Position numbers and translations under genes: made by a program. Source: Daphnia pulex (taxonomy: Eukaryota > Arthropoda > Branchiopoda > Diplostraca > Daphniidae). From it: DNA of 64,000 nt. The notes beneath the pieces were generated by a model that saw only the letters and a program-made list of their open reading frames with translations, was not told where the DNA came from and ran no database searches. Each line of letters begins with the position of its first letter. Position 1 is the first letter of the stretch. Shown one piece after another: positions 40,201 to 52,300 of the stretch. The stretch spans positions 1,612,001-1,676,000 of the forward strand of contig NC_060018.1 in NCBI RefSeq assembly GCF_021134715.1, in the 5' to 3' direction.

Positions 40201-43200
40201 CGGAATTCCATTCCGGCCGGCGGATCTGTTAATAGCGCTCTCTGCAGCAAGGACGGCGGAAGCGTTGCCCCAATAGCAGGACTGATGGTGTCGGCGTGAG
40301 GATTCCGCCCGGCGCGGATGCTGCTGCTGCTGCTCGTACAGCAGATGCGGATGCAGCTGAGATTGGAGCGGCGAAGGCAGCGAGCGATGCCGATCTTCTT
40401 CCTGCTGCTCCAGCGGCTGGTGGTACGAGTAGGAAGCCGATCTCGCGTTGCCCATTATGATGGCCGTCTCATTCTCTTTCTTATACAATGGAGAGACGGG
40501 CGGGCGCTCACACAATTTGCGATTCAAAACTTTTGTCTCTTCTACTTCAATTATTATGTGAGCGGCGGCGGAGGCGGCGGCTGGGGGATTTGCTGGCGCA
40601 TTGGACACAAAGAGACTGCTGATGAGCAACGACGTCTTCTTCCGGAATTATGGCAACAACAGGATCGTTTTTTTGGGGGGACACAAAGCCCAGCACGCGC
40701 ATATAAATGACGGCCTTCGCTTTTAGTTTTGAATTCACCAAGAAATGGCGAAATAAGGAAGATGGAGCCAGCAGCCAGACGCCCCGCTATAAAGAGGATC
40801 GATTCCGGCGGAGGAAACAAAAGAATAAAGTCAGTCACGTCGCCTCTTATATGTATCCGCTCTCGCACACAGACGACGGGTATAACAACCAGACTATCAA
40901 GCAAACAGTTCACGATCCCGGAGTTGTTGCTCTTGTGGCGGCGGCAGAGCGTTGAGAAATCGATGCGGAAGGCGGACGACGCGATTTCGCTTCTTCTTTG
41001 TTGTTTTGTTAGACACTGGAAATAGACGCCCCGATGGTTGTTGTTATTTCTCTCGCGCCCAGTTCCATTCACTTCGACGCCCGTAAAGTTGAAAAAAAAA
41101 AGCGGACGTGTAACGGAATGAGTTTGTCTAGATAGATTTCCTCCGGTTGAATTTAAAAAACAAGTCAGCCGCACATGCACAGGATGCTGTTAAGTAGGTG
41201 CTTTTTCTTGTTGATCCAACTGTCGATAAAGAGGCGATGCCACCAAGAAATAGAATTTTAAATATAAAAGGGCGACACAATTGGAATCGGAGAGAGGTAG
41301 ACCAGCACAGGTCAACAGCCCTTTTGTTACTAAACAACAAACGACTATTTGAATAGATCTCTCCTTATTTGACCGCCACAAAGAACAAGGCCCTCCTTCA
41401 CAAAAAAAAAGAGAATGTCCACTCGAATCAAAGTAATGGCGACCTTATTGGTTCATGTGGGATTCTCCTCTTCTTGGTAGAGATTCTACACGCTTAAAAG
41501 ATTGGCAATACGGGCGATAATCCTCTCTCACTCTTTCCCAAGAACTAGTTTATGTTGCGACATAGAAGGACATCGGGGCTCTCTTCTGTTAAGACACTTG
41601 AGCTGACCAAAAAATATCCAAGGGGAACCTCTTTTATCAACGATCGTTATTGTGTCCGACCTATTGGCCAACGAGTTTTTATTCTTCTTCTATTCAAAAA
41701 GACCAAAAGTGACCCAAGACAATAGATAACAATGGACACGTATGAAATTCCGTTTTATAAGGAACTTGTTTGTGTGTGTCCGTAAAGGGAGCGGGCTATT
41801 TTCTGCGGGCTCACTTCTTCGTCTACTGGAAATGACAGCAACTGTGTTGTGTCGCTGCTGCTTTTGGCAGAGCGGATTGAAAGTCGTTTATTGATTCATC
41901 CAGTTGTGAACTCGACGACACACAACACGCAACACCCGAAACTGATACCGCGACAGTCAGCGACACTCACAATTACACAGTTGATATCAACTGGAGTATA
42001 TATAGCTGGCACTTTCGATTATTATCTTCTCTACTCTTTGCGCATTCAAATTCTTTTGTTGTTTCGTCTGGAAAGGGTTGAGCAGCAGCACACGTAACGA
42101 CGTCATTGGAAATCGATTCGGCCATCCATCTTCATCACTGGAATTGCTGGGCGCTTGAATGGGCCAGCAGCAGATAGTATAGTGAGTTCTTCTTTTCTCT
42201 TGAGTTAACAGCGTGACTGATGGCGCTCGCGAGAGCCCAATCACAAAAATGATGACGCCAAATAAAATTCTCTAAACAAGAAAATTGAGGTGCGCAAAAG
42301 TCAATTGTGAGACTATCCCGGCTCACGCAACCACAACACACACAACTACACACAATGAGAAAGCTCGCGAAATAAAAGACGATCCGTCGTTGTGGACGTC
42401 GGCAACTGAACTGAAGTTCCTCTGGAGGAACGAAGGGGCTGGCAACTCTCACGATGCTGAACAACGGCCATACCCCAACGCGGTTCAAAGCCCGTCGTGT
42501 GCGCCAGGCCAGAGAGAAGCCCAGCCACCACATGCGCCAAGCGAGGGTCCGTGCGCGCTCGACAAGTGGAAAAATATTTCAATTTCGGTTATTCGAAAAT
42601 AAGGGAAGAAAGAGAGAAGAACAAAATGAAAAATACCATCTCCAGGGGAAACGTGTTATTCGGCTTATTACTTTTGCACACGTTGGGGTTGTCGCAACTT
42701 TTTTTGTTTTGAGCCAAAGTCAAAATGGCGTTGCCAATGCAACGCATATACTTAGTCCTGCTGCTGCACGGTGGGATAAACACACGCGGGCGAACGACAC
42801 CACCACCACCGCCACCGCCAGAAATATAAAAGGAAAGTCTCGGTCTGAGAAACAACCAAAATAATAAAAACAAAAGGAAGATGCTCTGCGTCGTACCAAC
42901 AGCCGGATGGCGATTTTTCTCTTCTTCTTATCATTTCCTTCGCGCAGGATTCGACCGTCGTGTCTTTTGTCGTCCGTTCATGGGGGAAGAAAAAAGGGCG
43001 TTTATATTGGAGAATGTCTGGTTTCACTATAAATCACGCCGGCTGCAAGAGAGAGAGAGAGATGATAGCCAAATATCTCAGACTGTGACTCTGCGCTAGC
43101 GTCCATTCAGCAGCCTCTCCTCCTCCTCTGTACATCCACGAATCTTTTCTCGCTTTGACGTCGTTTCACGCAGCCCATACACATCCAGCCGAGGTGAATA

Positions 43201-46200
43201 GACTCGCCCTCTCTCATTCCTGGCATGCCCCAACAGCGCACACAGTCACGGAGCCTCTATCTAGCCATTTTAATTAAATTTTCGTCCATGACTCTAAGAC
43301 ATCACGGGCTGTCGAGTCGAACTGCAGTTCGATATGCTTTTGAAGTTGCTCGGAAATTCTTTAATTAACTCGTTGCGGCGAGACAACGGCAGCAGCAGCA
43401 GAGACTCGGGAGCGGCTGACACTGTCAATCTCCCCCAATGGCAGTTTGGTCAGATTAATTTCGCCAGATGACAGTTTCCAACCCCACAGTTACTTACGTA
43501 GGATACGTCAGCCAGCAGCGGAGAGAATGACATTTGTGTTTTTTTCCTTCTGATTATTATTCTCCGCTCGAGAGGTTAGACTGATAATCGCCTTATCCTG
43601 CCAGAAAAATAAATGCATGTGTACAAAGCCAAGCAACTGTATATTGGCATAAGAAAAGCGGACGTGCTCGTAACGGTGCCTCATTCAACAAGGTATGAGA
43701 TAACAAACTAACTGAAGAAATTGGGGAGGGCCGTCTTGACGACTCACGCAGTCACGTCAGTCAAGCATATTATATCGTGCAAAACGGAGAGACGAGATTT
43801 GAAATAAAAAATAAAATAGAAAAAAAATCCTTGCGGTTTGAAATAGATACACGACGACGAAAAGGGGGGTTCTCTTCTTTTCTTGCAGACGTCCTCCTCT
43901 TCTCTGAGATGTCAGAGACACGACATTGCTAGCCGGGCTCGTGCGTGAGTCTCTTACCTAATTAAGGACAATGATTCCTCCGGCTGCAAACGTCCCAAAG
44001 TTGTTTGTCGGGAATGCGCAGACGAATGAAACCGGTTGGAAAATATGTATAAATGGAGATTTTTGATGTCGTCATGAAGAAGAATGGAAATGGATCATCC
44101 AATGTTTGTCGACGACTTTGTGGGTATATGCAGAGACAATAGGCCTATTATTTCCCTTTCTCTTGCTGTTGTTGTTGCTGGTTGTTACTCTGCCAGAAGA
44201 GGAAAAACGGTCGGGATAAACCCCAGTTGCGTATGGAGCGAAGAATGTTGTCGGATTTCTAATTAGTTAATGACCACGGAGAAAGAAAAAAGGAGTTGCC
44301 TTTTAGAAGAAGAAAAACCGGCCAAAAGTGTCCATCATATCGAATGGGAATATATACTATATGTCTTTTTATCCTCTGTTGATTTGTCCATTATAAGAGC
44401 ATTTCCATTCTTGTCGAAACCTTTACGACGCGTTTATCAAATGAAAAGAAAGAACCGACTTAGTATCTAACAGCCTTGGCAACATGTTGATCTTTCTCAA
44501 ATGTACAGACTCTATATCGGCCTACATCAACCGGGCCGAAAGGAAAACAATGCTGTGGGAGAGCAGCAACAACAACAACACAAAAAGGCAGTCGAGCGAC
44601 GAAATGGAAGAACTTTCACGCTTATTGCGTGACTCTCTCTCATCTCCTGGGTCGAAAAAATAAAAGGACGGACACGAAAAATGGAGAGAGAACTTTTTAA
44701 CCTTTAAACAAAATTTTGAAACGCATCAAGAGACACAATAAAGTGAGAGGGATGCTGTTGATTTCAAAAAAATAAAAAGTTGCAATTGATTTCGAGAGAG
44801 AGAGAGACATCCTTGTCCCGCATATCTCTCCAGCGTGAATAATACAATATTATACAACCGTAGAGTCTCTCTACCCTTTGGTTGTGGCCTTTGGCAGGTC
44901 ATTGGCAGCTGTGCAAGGTATGCAGACCATTAAAAAAAACAAGTCCCTATTTTTCGCTGAAAAGACGAGTTTTCACGTCACGTCAAGCGCGTCTCTCCCG
45001 TCTTAAAAGAAACGAAACAGAGCGCGCGCTGCTGCTGGATGCTCCCGCGTCCAATTTCGTCAAATGGAAAGTCAAGACGATATAGATGCATAGGAAACTG
45101 CGCGGGACGGACTGTGCGGTATTTAAACATCTCTCTAGAAGCTGTCGCTGCTCGACCATCTTCATCATTTTTCGACTATAACCCAAAAGGGCGGACTGGG
45201 CCGGCTTCAACAGTTGCACGCTCCGCGAGTGTGTGTGCGTGAGAGCGTGTTAAGACTCTTATACAGTGCCATGCGACAACGCCAGCCGAGCGAGAAATAA
45301 AAGCCCTTTTAAGAAAACATAAAACAAACGGCGGCGGGAGAAATAATATATAATGACGAGTTGCTGCTGCTGCTGAGCACTGCTGCTACTCCCGACCTAT
45401 AAGTCTACGGCACAGAACGTTCGACACCATTCACGAAAAATCCCTCGCCATACCGACTTGGGAACAAATCTGCCATTTACGTCAAAGGCCAAAAGAAATA
45501 AAGAGATTTGTGTGTGTGTCATTGCTGTTGTTGGACCATATATAATAACATATTTATTCTAGTCCGAAACGCAGTGCCGAGTGCGGTTCCAGATGGCCAA
45601 GAATGGACAAAAGCGGGAAAATGAGAACGACACACACCCATATTAAGAGACTGTTGACCTATTCTCTATAGCAGGGCTGGGCGAATCTAACGTAATAATG
45701 TTGGTGAGACGGAAGAAAAACAATGGACACCACCACCAGCGCAGTGCACCGTGATCTGTGGGTGGGAGTCCTTGCCCTTTGTAGATGTGTGTGCTGCGCG
45801 CACGCATTGTCTGCGGATGATGTAATCCTCGTATTGATTAAGGGCTGGACAGTGACGAAGGGGTTTCTTGGCGGATGTCGTGGTCATTTCATAACGGTAT
45901 CAGCAAAGAAATGAAGGAGAAAAAAAGGTATATTAGAGAAACCAACATAAAGGACTAGGAAGAGAGGATTTGTACACATATATAAAACGTGATGGACGAT
46001 ATCCAGCCAGGGAGCGTGACCCGAGAGTGTGTCCACGACTGGCTTCAAGACGATCGCTTTGCTCTAGACGAAATTTGATCAATCTTTTTCTATTTTCCTT
46101 GTCTAGCTCCTCTAGCTACGTACATAGTAGTAGTATATAGTGTCATATAGCTTATACGAGCTATATTTTCCTGGAGAGAAGAAAGGAAAGTTGAGTTGTT

Positions 46201-49200
46201 GTTGCTATACATCCCCATTTTTGGTTTGCCCTGGAAACGAAAAGACCCCCAAAATAATATTCCTAGTACGTATAGTAGTAATACGCGCATCTAGTTTGGT
46301 GTGAATAATACATTTGTATTCTATGGCTCCACAAAAGAATGAGGAGAAAATAAAGGAGCTCAAAAGAATAGCAGGGCCTTTTTAGAACAACATGCGCAAG
46401 CCATATAAGAACGATATCATTAGTTGATAATACAGCTCGGATTTCCTACGCACATATCCGTCAGTTGTCGCCGGAATAGAGACGTCTAGTGTTCCCCTTT
46501 TCTCTTTTGACTTTTGAGACTGCGACTCCACCCTGTATAGTGTGATTGTTGTTGGCTGGCAAACAACACACACACGTATAGCGCAAGTTATGCGCTATAC
46601 GTGTGTTCCTTCCTTATGGCACACCGTTCCGGCACGCTAGACGGTAACATTTCCGCCTGCTCTCTCGGTCCTGTTTCAACAACACACGGCGGGTCTGTCG
46701 TTATACCGTAAATAGCCCATTATAAAGCCAATAGAGTGTACATATTATTTAAAGTTAAAAAAATAAAATATAGGAGGGAAATGGTCAAGTAGGAAGAGAT
46801 TAGAAAGGACACGCGGAGCAATCTGGAAAACAACGACCACCACTTTGAATGGCCCGTTTGGAATTCCGGTCTTTCGACTTCGCTAACTGTACATCTAGTT
46901 GTTGTTGTGTTTTTTCTAAGAAAAAAAAATAGACAAGAGTCGTTTATTTCTTCGTCGCTGTCTTCCGCAAAAAAATGACGTTGCTTCAGTTCGTTTGTTA
47001 GTTATTATAGACGTTTCCTTTAACTCTCCCAAGTTTTTCTTTTGGGACGCTTTGGATGGAAAATCGTTTGCCACACACAACTCGCGTGCTGTGTGAACCT
47101 GTACAGCGGCGCAGAATATAATAAGCCACAGGGGGGGTTCCTCCCCGGAGAATGCGTGCTGCCTGGTGTGCATCGACTCCATCACGGTGTCCGGCTAATG
47201 AGCGTCGGTTTTATATTCTTTCCTTTTTTTTATTCTTTTGGTTGAATTTGAAAAATTATTGTTGGCATTTCAATTTGAGTGGGAAATACTATGAAAAGAG
47301 ACGCGAGTGCAAGGCCGTATTATATGCCCTGGGAAAGAAAAGATAAACTTGTATTTTTTTCCAAAATGGGAAATAATATTAAAGAGTGGCATTTGTTTTC
47401 GTTCTCAACAGGGCGCAACGGCCGGCGTCCCGCCCGCTCACGGACGTTATTACACAGCACCGGCATCTTTGACTCAGCTCTCAAGTTCACGGTATAAGAA
47501 AAAGAGAAAAAGGCATTAAAAGTTGAAGGGCATGAAAGACGTCGGAGAGAGCTGTAATATAACTGAGAACTTTAATCACATTTCTCAGCCCGATGCCATG
47601 TGACTTGACCTATGGATAATACGATCATCCCAAAGTCACGCGGGGGGGTTTTATTTTCTTAATTTCTTTATGGAATCGGTTAGAGCTGCCAGTGTTGTAC
47701 GCCACTTCGTTCTGGTCAAACAAACAACAAGGATGCAGAAAATCTATTTTTGTTTCTTTTTATAAATGACGACGCGGCCTTGATGCTATATAAAAGAAGC
47801 TGTCATATCTTTTGAACCCCCTTTTGGGGTGTCGATTTGTTTCTTCTCTGTGCCCGGCGCCAAATCGGGACGGAATTTTTTAAATCTTGATAGTGAGCTG
47901 CGATTATATCACTTGTATGAACATTTTAAAAAAAATATTACTAATCATTCAATTGACGTGAATCTTACTCAGATTAATTATATTTTTCGTTTTCATCATA
48001 GTCAGCCTCCAACCATGGTTCCATAAATTCAGAGTTTATTTTATCATGTATCTAGAGTGAGTCAATGAATCAAATATACTTTGTCGATTACGAACGGCCC
48101 CCAATCTCATTCAAAGTATATGTCTGATGTCAAGACTCTACTACTACCTAACTAACACCGATCAACAGGTGAATAATAAATGCCCGAAATCATTGAACTT
48201 GACTGGTGAAATTGATCTTATTTATGTTGCTATGCTGAGTCGCGTATGCAGATGTATACGTTCAAATAGGTCTTTTTCGTCGATTCAATGCAAGATGAAC
48301 CCAGTTCATAATTAAATATTTGCATTTGTGATCATAAATCGTCAAACGAGGATAATTTTGCATAGATAAGTGACGTTTTCTTTATTACGCAGCCTCGTTT
48401 CACAAGAACCTCTCCCCCCAAGCCTTTGGGGGAGGATACATGTAATGATATATCGCTTAATACTTTATATTTTGGCAATTTAATCATTATCATCACTCCC
48501 CAGATCAGCGCAGCAGCGGAATTTTAACGGATTCGCTTTCTGATGCTCTTCTCTACTTTCTCGTCATCAAATAAACAAGCGCGCCCGGATTCTAAAGTTA
48601 CGTCCGCCCAGATGACTCTGAAAGGCGACTAAACCTTATTTTCGTTTGAAAAATAGAATAAATGCTGGCACCCAGCATGCTCTATAGCACTGTCGCAATT
48701 CAATTCTAAATTGACGTAATCTCCAGCATTAAATGGTCGCGATGCTCGGCCGAGCACAAACGTGACACAAAAGAAAGTGAAAATTGTGCGAGACGCATCC
48801 GCATCAGTTCCGCCCGTAAGCGGCTAACCCATCCCGCGATCTCTCGAACAATAAAACGGCTATGTGTAGCTACCGCGCAATTATTTATCTTCTAATATAA
48901 TAATCAAGTCAAATAACATAATAATAACTCACTGTAAGAGCTGGAAGAGCAGCTGGACGTGTCGTCGTCGTCGAAATCGTGCGGTTGCACGCCATAGTGT
49001 GTCATATGATCGAAAGATGGCCGGCCAAGAGCAGCAGGATCGACGGTCGACATGCAGCTATCGTAGCTGCTGCTGGATGGTGCCTGGGAGTAGCGCCTAG
49101 ATAGCTCGTCGACGACCGAGGAGGAGGAGACCGTCTGCTGGAGCAGATTCATGTTGATGCCCAGACCGGGAATGTTTGGTGGCCATTGGCGCGGTAGGAA

Positions 49201-49323
49201 GGTCCAACTTTTCGGGACCGACGGACGCCGCGGCAGTTGTTTCGGAAGATTGAACCGAGTCAGCGTCCGGAAGACGTCGACATGCCACGGACTGCGGTGC
49301 TGCTGCTGCTGCTGCGAGGACAT
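22248..49323 (-). CDS. MCF2L: DBS/MCF2L-type Rho guanine nucleotide exchange factor, three alternative N-termini
   Basis: Activates Rho-family GTPases. The common body has 18 exons: 28116-28033, 27613-27499, 27259-27169, 26879-26766, 26588-26472, 26415-26132, 26022-25902, 25746-25633, 25552-25151, 25088-24798, 24728-24531, 24438-24097, 24003-23803, 23489-23411, 23304-23031, 22940-22682, 22596-22461, 22393-22248. All phases agree. With the shortest first exon (30341-30305) it codes 1134 aa, near vertebrate DBS. Domains on that form: SEC14/CRAL-TRIO about 20-160 (GRSREGRPIITFPDRCNFAT, VVYVLRPSG); spectrin-like helices about 190-490; DH about 565-770 (ELLETERVYVNEI, LKPVQRITKYQLLLKDL); PH about 775-905 (FLYERGVVLCKRV, KFELWLQGRHEVWVLQAP, TWITEIKRVL); a Ser-rich linker; SH3 about 1042-1100 (YVVLADYAPLG, AGWWYVRP, EGWAPSAYLE). 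There is only one DH-PH, so it is not Trio/Kalirin. Confidence 0.9.
28117..30304 (-). other. Intron between the common RhoGEF body and its nearest first exon
   Basis: The acceptor TTTTTTCGCAG at 28117 serves all three first exons (phase 1). The interval holds microsatellites, A-rich runs and only shadow ORFs; I see no further coding exon. Confidence 0.5.
30305..30341 (-). CDS. MCF2L: Alternative first coding exon of the RhoGEF (short form)
   Basis: ATG at 30341-30339 encodes MYQIFCHELEDM plus one base, then GTAATT. Phase 1 fits the acceptor at 28117, giving ...LEDMDDVMEHIDGAVKV. This short leader runs directly into the SEC14 domain, giving a 1134-aa protein. TATA-like boxes lie 30-55 bases upstream, so the 5' UTR would be very short. 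Confidence 0.7.
30371..30395 (-). promoter_or_regulatory. TATA-box cluster upstream of the short RhoGEF first exon
   Basis: On the minus strand, GTATATATAACT (30384-30395) and CCTTTATAAG (30371-30380) lie 30-55 bases before the ATG at 30341, with a (GT)n run between. This supports an independent promoter for the short form. Confidence 0.4.
30711..32216 (-). CDS. Domesticated transposon-family protein with HGN domain (nested gene)
   Basis: Two exons, 32216-31605 and 31391-30711 (430 aa), joined in phase 0 at QYVFQ/GKKICLEAFLYLEN. The start ATG has an AAAATGG context; upstream in-frame codons look like UTR. Residues 1-130 are low-complexity, acidic then Lys-rich (KKCPATKKSPSKPAAKKKKK), like a nuclear signal. 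A conserved block follows: CECRDGDSCF, ARRTERKRLHTQYVFQGKKIC, HIMTHGVTPRVHGNHGKRP and TVHSAYKEYMEHFEPGTKW. I recognise this pattern (Cys pair, YxFxGxxIC..TFL, GxxxRxHGN, then a DxNYK..xxxY.. segment) from multicopy, transposon-associated proteins of fish, cnidarians and aphids. Those continue into a C-terminal region that is missing here; this protein ends in a Ser/Pro/acidic tail. The long intact ORF and an intron suggest a retained host function, perhaps DNA binding. The function is unknown. Confidence 0.7.
32217..38624. other. Upstream of the nested gene / RhoGEF intron, no coding exon recognised
   Basis: This 6.4 kb should be intronic in transcripts starting at 40.5 or 49.3 kb, and includes the promoter of the nested gene. 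It is rich in A/T runs, (CA)n and GAGA-type repeats (e.g. 36190-36210, 36400-36415). The ORFs are short and often antisense to one another. No family is recognised. Confidence 0.45.
38625..40455 (-). CDS. MCF2L: Alternative first coding exon of the RhoGEF (long, N-myristoylation signal)
   Basis: A 610-codon open exon from ATG 40455-40453 (ATAATGG context) to donor ACAAG/GTCAGT at 38624, phase 1, fitting the acceptor at 28117 to give ...LKLIQDDVMEH and a 1732-aa protein. It begins MGNARSAS, a classic N-myristoylation signal (Gly2, Ser6). The rest is low-complexity: Ser-, Gln-, His- and Thr-rich, with acidic runs, and a more ordered end (FYLEWLRQVTGSVPAYVELK). An in-frame ATG at 40629 would bury the signal; the 40455 start is preferred for its context and motif. 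The long ORF, high coding bias and matching phase make this a real exon; its membership in the RhoGEF is by splice phase, not by cDNA. Confidence 0.7.
40456..48932. other. RhoGEF 5' intron / regulatory region, no coding exon recognised
   Basis: An 8.5-kb stretch between the two outer first exons. It begins with the likely promoter of the 40.5-kb exon (a minus-strand TTTATATG at about 40700-40707). It contains many microsatellites and short pyrimidine or GAGA tracts, and a perfect 16-bp-arm hairpin at 46570-46606. Short ORFs such as 42454-42864 and 45723-45914 have no domain support. Confidence 0.45.
46570..46606. repeat. Perfect short hairpin, 16-bp arms
   Basis: ACACACGTATAGCGCA is followed by a 5-base loop and its exact reverse complement. 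It lies in the RhoGEF 5' region with no gene attached. Confidence 0.85.
48933..49323 (-). CDS. MCF2L: Alternative first coding exon of the RhoGEF (distal)
   Basis: ATG 49323-49321 opens a 130-codon exon, beginning MSSQQQQQHRSPWHVDVF, that ends at a strong donor TTACA/GTGAGT (48932), phase 1. Spliced to 28116 it gives ...SSSYNDVMEHIDGAVKV and a 1252-aa protein. The peptide is polar, with a poly-Gln start, an RRPSVPKSW basic/Ser-Pro stretch and an acidic DDDD plus Ser-rich end; no domain is recognised. The phase and donor quality match the other two first exons, which argues it is part of this gene, but cDNA is needed for proof. Confidence 0.65.
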
Positions 49324-52300
49324 GATCTAGTATGTACAACTGATCCTCTTTTGGCTGCGGATGTGCGGTGGCTGAGCCCGAAGGAAATAAAAATCACTGC
49401 TGCGGCAGAGCAAGATCACGGTCGTGATCGATCCGCTTCTGACTTGACGTCCTGTCTCATGAGTTTCTCGAATCCTCTTCTCTCCCTCTCTCGTCGTCTA
49501 TGCACTCGTGATCGGCTCCAGCTTCGTCGGTTTCACTCGTATTGTCCTCACAGCTCACTGGCAAACTCTCCTAGTAGGATAGAGCAGCTCCTGTGTGTGT
49601 ACTGTACATATACAAACACACGTTCGCCGGATTGGCTCTCCGCTGCTGTGGGTTCGGCAAGAGGACCGGAGTTTGTTGTGTGCCGGGCAAAAAAAAATCA
49701 ATAAGGATGAACAGTGCACTCGGGGACAATGAAGACACTTTTGGACTCTTTTAGCCTCTCTTTCCCGTTGACTATTTAGTCGTCGTTGCTAGGCCGTTGA
49801 GCAGCACGAAGAGTCTTGGTTGTTATATTTTTCGACGTCAAATGAATCAGTGGTCCGCCTTTCTCCCGCTGATGCTGCTGCTGCCCTGTAGACGAAGCCA
49901 ATTAAGGGCCGAGAGTGAGCGCGTTTGGTTGCAAAAGGATCTATATCCCAAGTGGTCGGCTGACGTCCCACGTATATCTATTATGGCCGCGATGGAGGGC
50001 CGCCAAGATCCGGCTGACAGCGACTACTACCGAAGACCCCCCTCCACCACCATAAAAAAGCGCGAAGAAATCAAACGCAATCAAAATAGGGAGAGAAAGT
50101 CTTCCCGATTCACCCAGCACACAACAGGAAATCAAAAATAGGAGCCAGGACAACGACGACTGTAAGAAAAGAGGGGGGAAACACTACAAAAATTAAGACG
50201 TCACACACACAAAAGCTGAGCCTGCAATCAATAATGAAAGAACTGAAGGGGAGAAGAAGAAGAAGAAGAAAAAAAGGAATAATAAGAAATCAAAGGAATT
50301 TCGTGATTACATCAACGATGGCGGCGCGATGCAGCAGTCGGTATTTAACGGGAATCTACAACTGTCCATAAAATCCTGCAGCACGACTTATTGGCGACCG
50401 TGTGGGGCAGTAAGTACTTCGGGACTGTATACACACACGTTGTAGTTGCAAGTTATCGGTGAATCCCATTGATTCTCGACTATAGAAAGACTTTTCTGCC
50501 TTTCTCACTTTGACTTTCTGTGCGTGGACATGATCGATGGTCCGCCGACGTGTTGTAAAGCCGAAAATCAATAGAAACGATTCGCTATCTCTTCTCTCTA
50601 TGCGCTAAACGATAGGCCTAATTGATCGTGTTGTCCGCTCCATTACTGCGTTATCCATCGTGGGGCGCTGGGGGGAGGAGAGAATAGGTGTAATTGTATT
50701 ATATAAGAGAAATGATGCGAATGTGTAAGAGTCCAAGGGGACAAAAGAGCACACACACAGATCCTTGGGTTGGCTGCTGGACTGTAATAGCGGCTAGAGA
50801 GCGATGTGGGTCACGATCCTGTTCGGAGAACCAGAGACAAGTGAACTGATGAAGCCTCTCACATCATCGTGTCTGATGTGTGAGACACACACAGCAGCAG
50901 AGTCCTATACATATCCAAGGTATTTCGTCCGGCCGAATATTTTTCTGTATTTTGTTTTTCTTCTCTCTTCGTACATATAGTTGATCCATCCTATTGGCGC
51001 AATCGTGATAGAAGCTCCCGAAATCCAGACATGGGGAGGCCCCCCTATTGCCCGCGCTGAATTGTTAGACAAGTCCCGCGTGATCCCTCCCTCCCGCCGG
51101 GCCCTGCGCACCTTGGGATGCGCGCGGCCAATCGTGCCAAGGACTCGGCAGCACTTTGTATCATAGGCTATCGCTGATTTATCAAAAGACAGTGCTGCAG
51201 CTTGCTAGCCCTTGTACACACACACACACGAGTAGACATCTATAAAATGAATGCAGCGCGGCGGTCATTTCAACCCGTCAAGTGCCTGTCAACATCCACT
51301 GGTGACCAGCAGCACTGCGCTGCTGCTGCCCCGGCATGCAGCAGCCATGACAAATAGCCATTCTAAGACGTGCAAAAAAAAGAAACAAAAAAATAAAAAT
51401 GAGACAGATCGCCGTCCGCAATAACACGCTGAAATGTATTGCCTAAATATTCCATCAAAAGAGCAATTTGGAAGCTAGCCATCAGACTCGCATTTCTTGT
51501 CTTTCCCATGTGAGTTTTTCCCTGTCTTGATTATTTCCTTTTCTGTCTCGTCGCCTTTTAGTTTCTTTTTCCCAAGAGGAAAAAAAAATGCCTGATTCGC
51601 GTACATAAAGTCTGAACAACTTTATGCATTGATATTAATGACAATATTTATAACGCGCGCGGCAGGCCGGGCGACTGCTGTCGGGAGAGGAAAAGAAAAA
51701 GACCGGCGATTGAAAGAGCAAAAGTCCAACAGGAAATGATTTTTTTTTGTCCGCACTATATCGCCGGCGTCTAGGTCGAATAGAATACGTGTGGAAGCTT
51801 TTCAGCAGAAGAAAAATAGTGATATCGATCAAGGAGCCAGCGCCAGAAGGCTTGATAGTCTCTATAAGCCCAACGGCTTAAAAAAAACCTACTACTATAC
51901 ACTACAATCCAAGTTGTTGTAATAACTTCCTCCATAGTCTGTGTGTTGGATACACAGTGGCACACACGTTCACGCCAGCCAAAAGTTTGACCGTTGGTCT
52001 GCTGCTATACATAGAGAGGGGAAAAAACTTTGGTCCACTTCTTTATATATATTATTATATTTTTGTGTTGGTATTTCCCCCCTTTTGCTTCCATATATAT
52101 ATCTGGCCAATCGATTTTTTTTTAAAGGCCACCCACCCACACACACATACATGCGGAAATGTATAGCGTGAACACGAAAACAGCGCACTGCTTTCAGCCA
52201 GTAGCATTTCCCCTTGGAATTGTTTTTCCCTTCGTGATATGTTCAATCTTGGATCGGGACATTACCGAACGCATAGCGCCGAATTATCATCACCATAACG

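Noticed and set aside
42471..42500. tRNA-like B-box (GGTTCAAAGCC)
   Set aside because: No A-box at the right distance and no cloverleaf could be drawn.
42454..42864. 136-codon plus ORF
   Set aside because: Overlaps other ORFs of similar length on both strands; composition looks random; no domain.
45723..45914. 63-codon plus ORF with a hydrophobic, signal-like start
   Set aside because: Single short ORF, no dibasic sites or splice sites, and an equally long antisense ORF; not enough to call a peptide gene.
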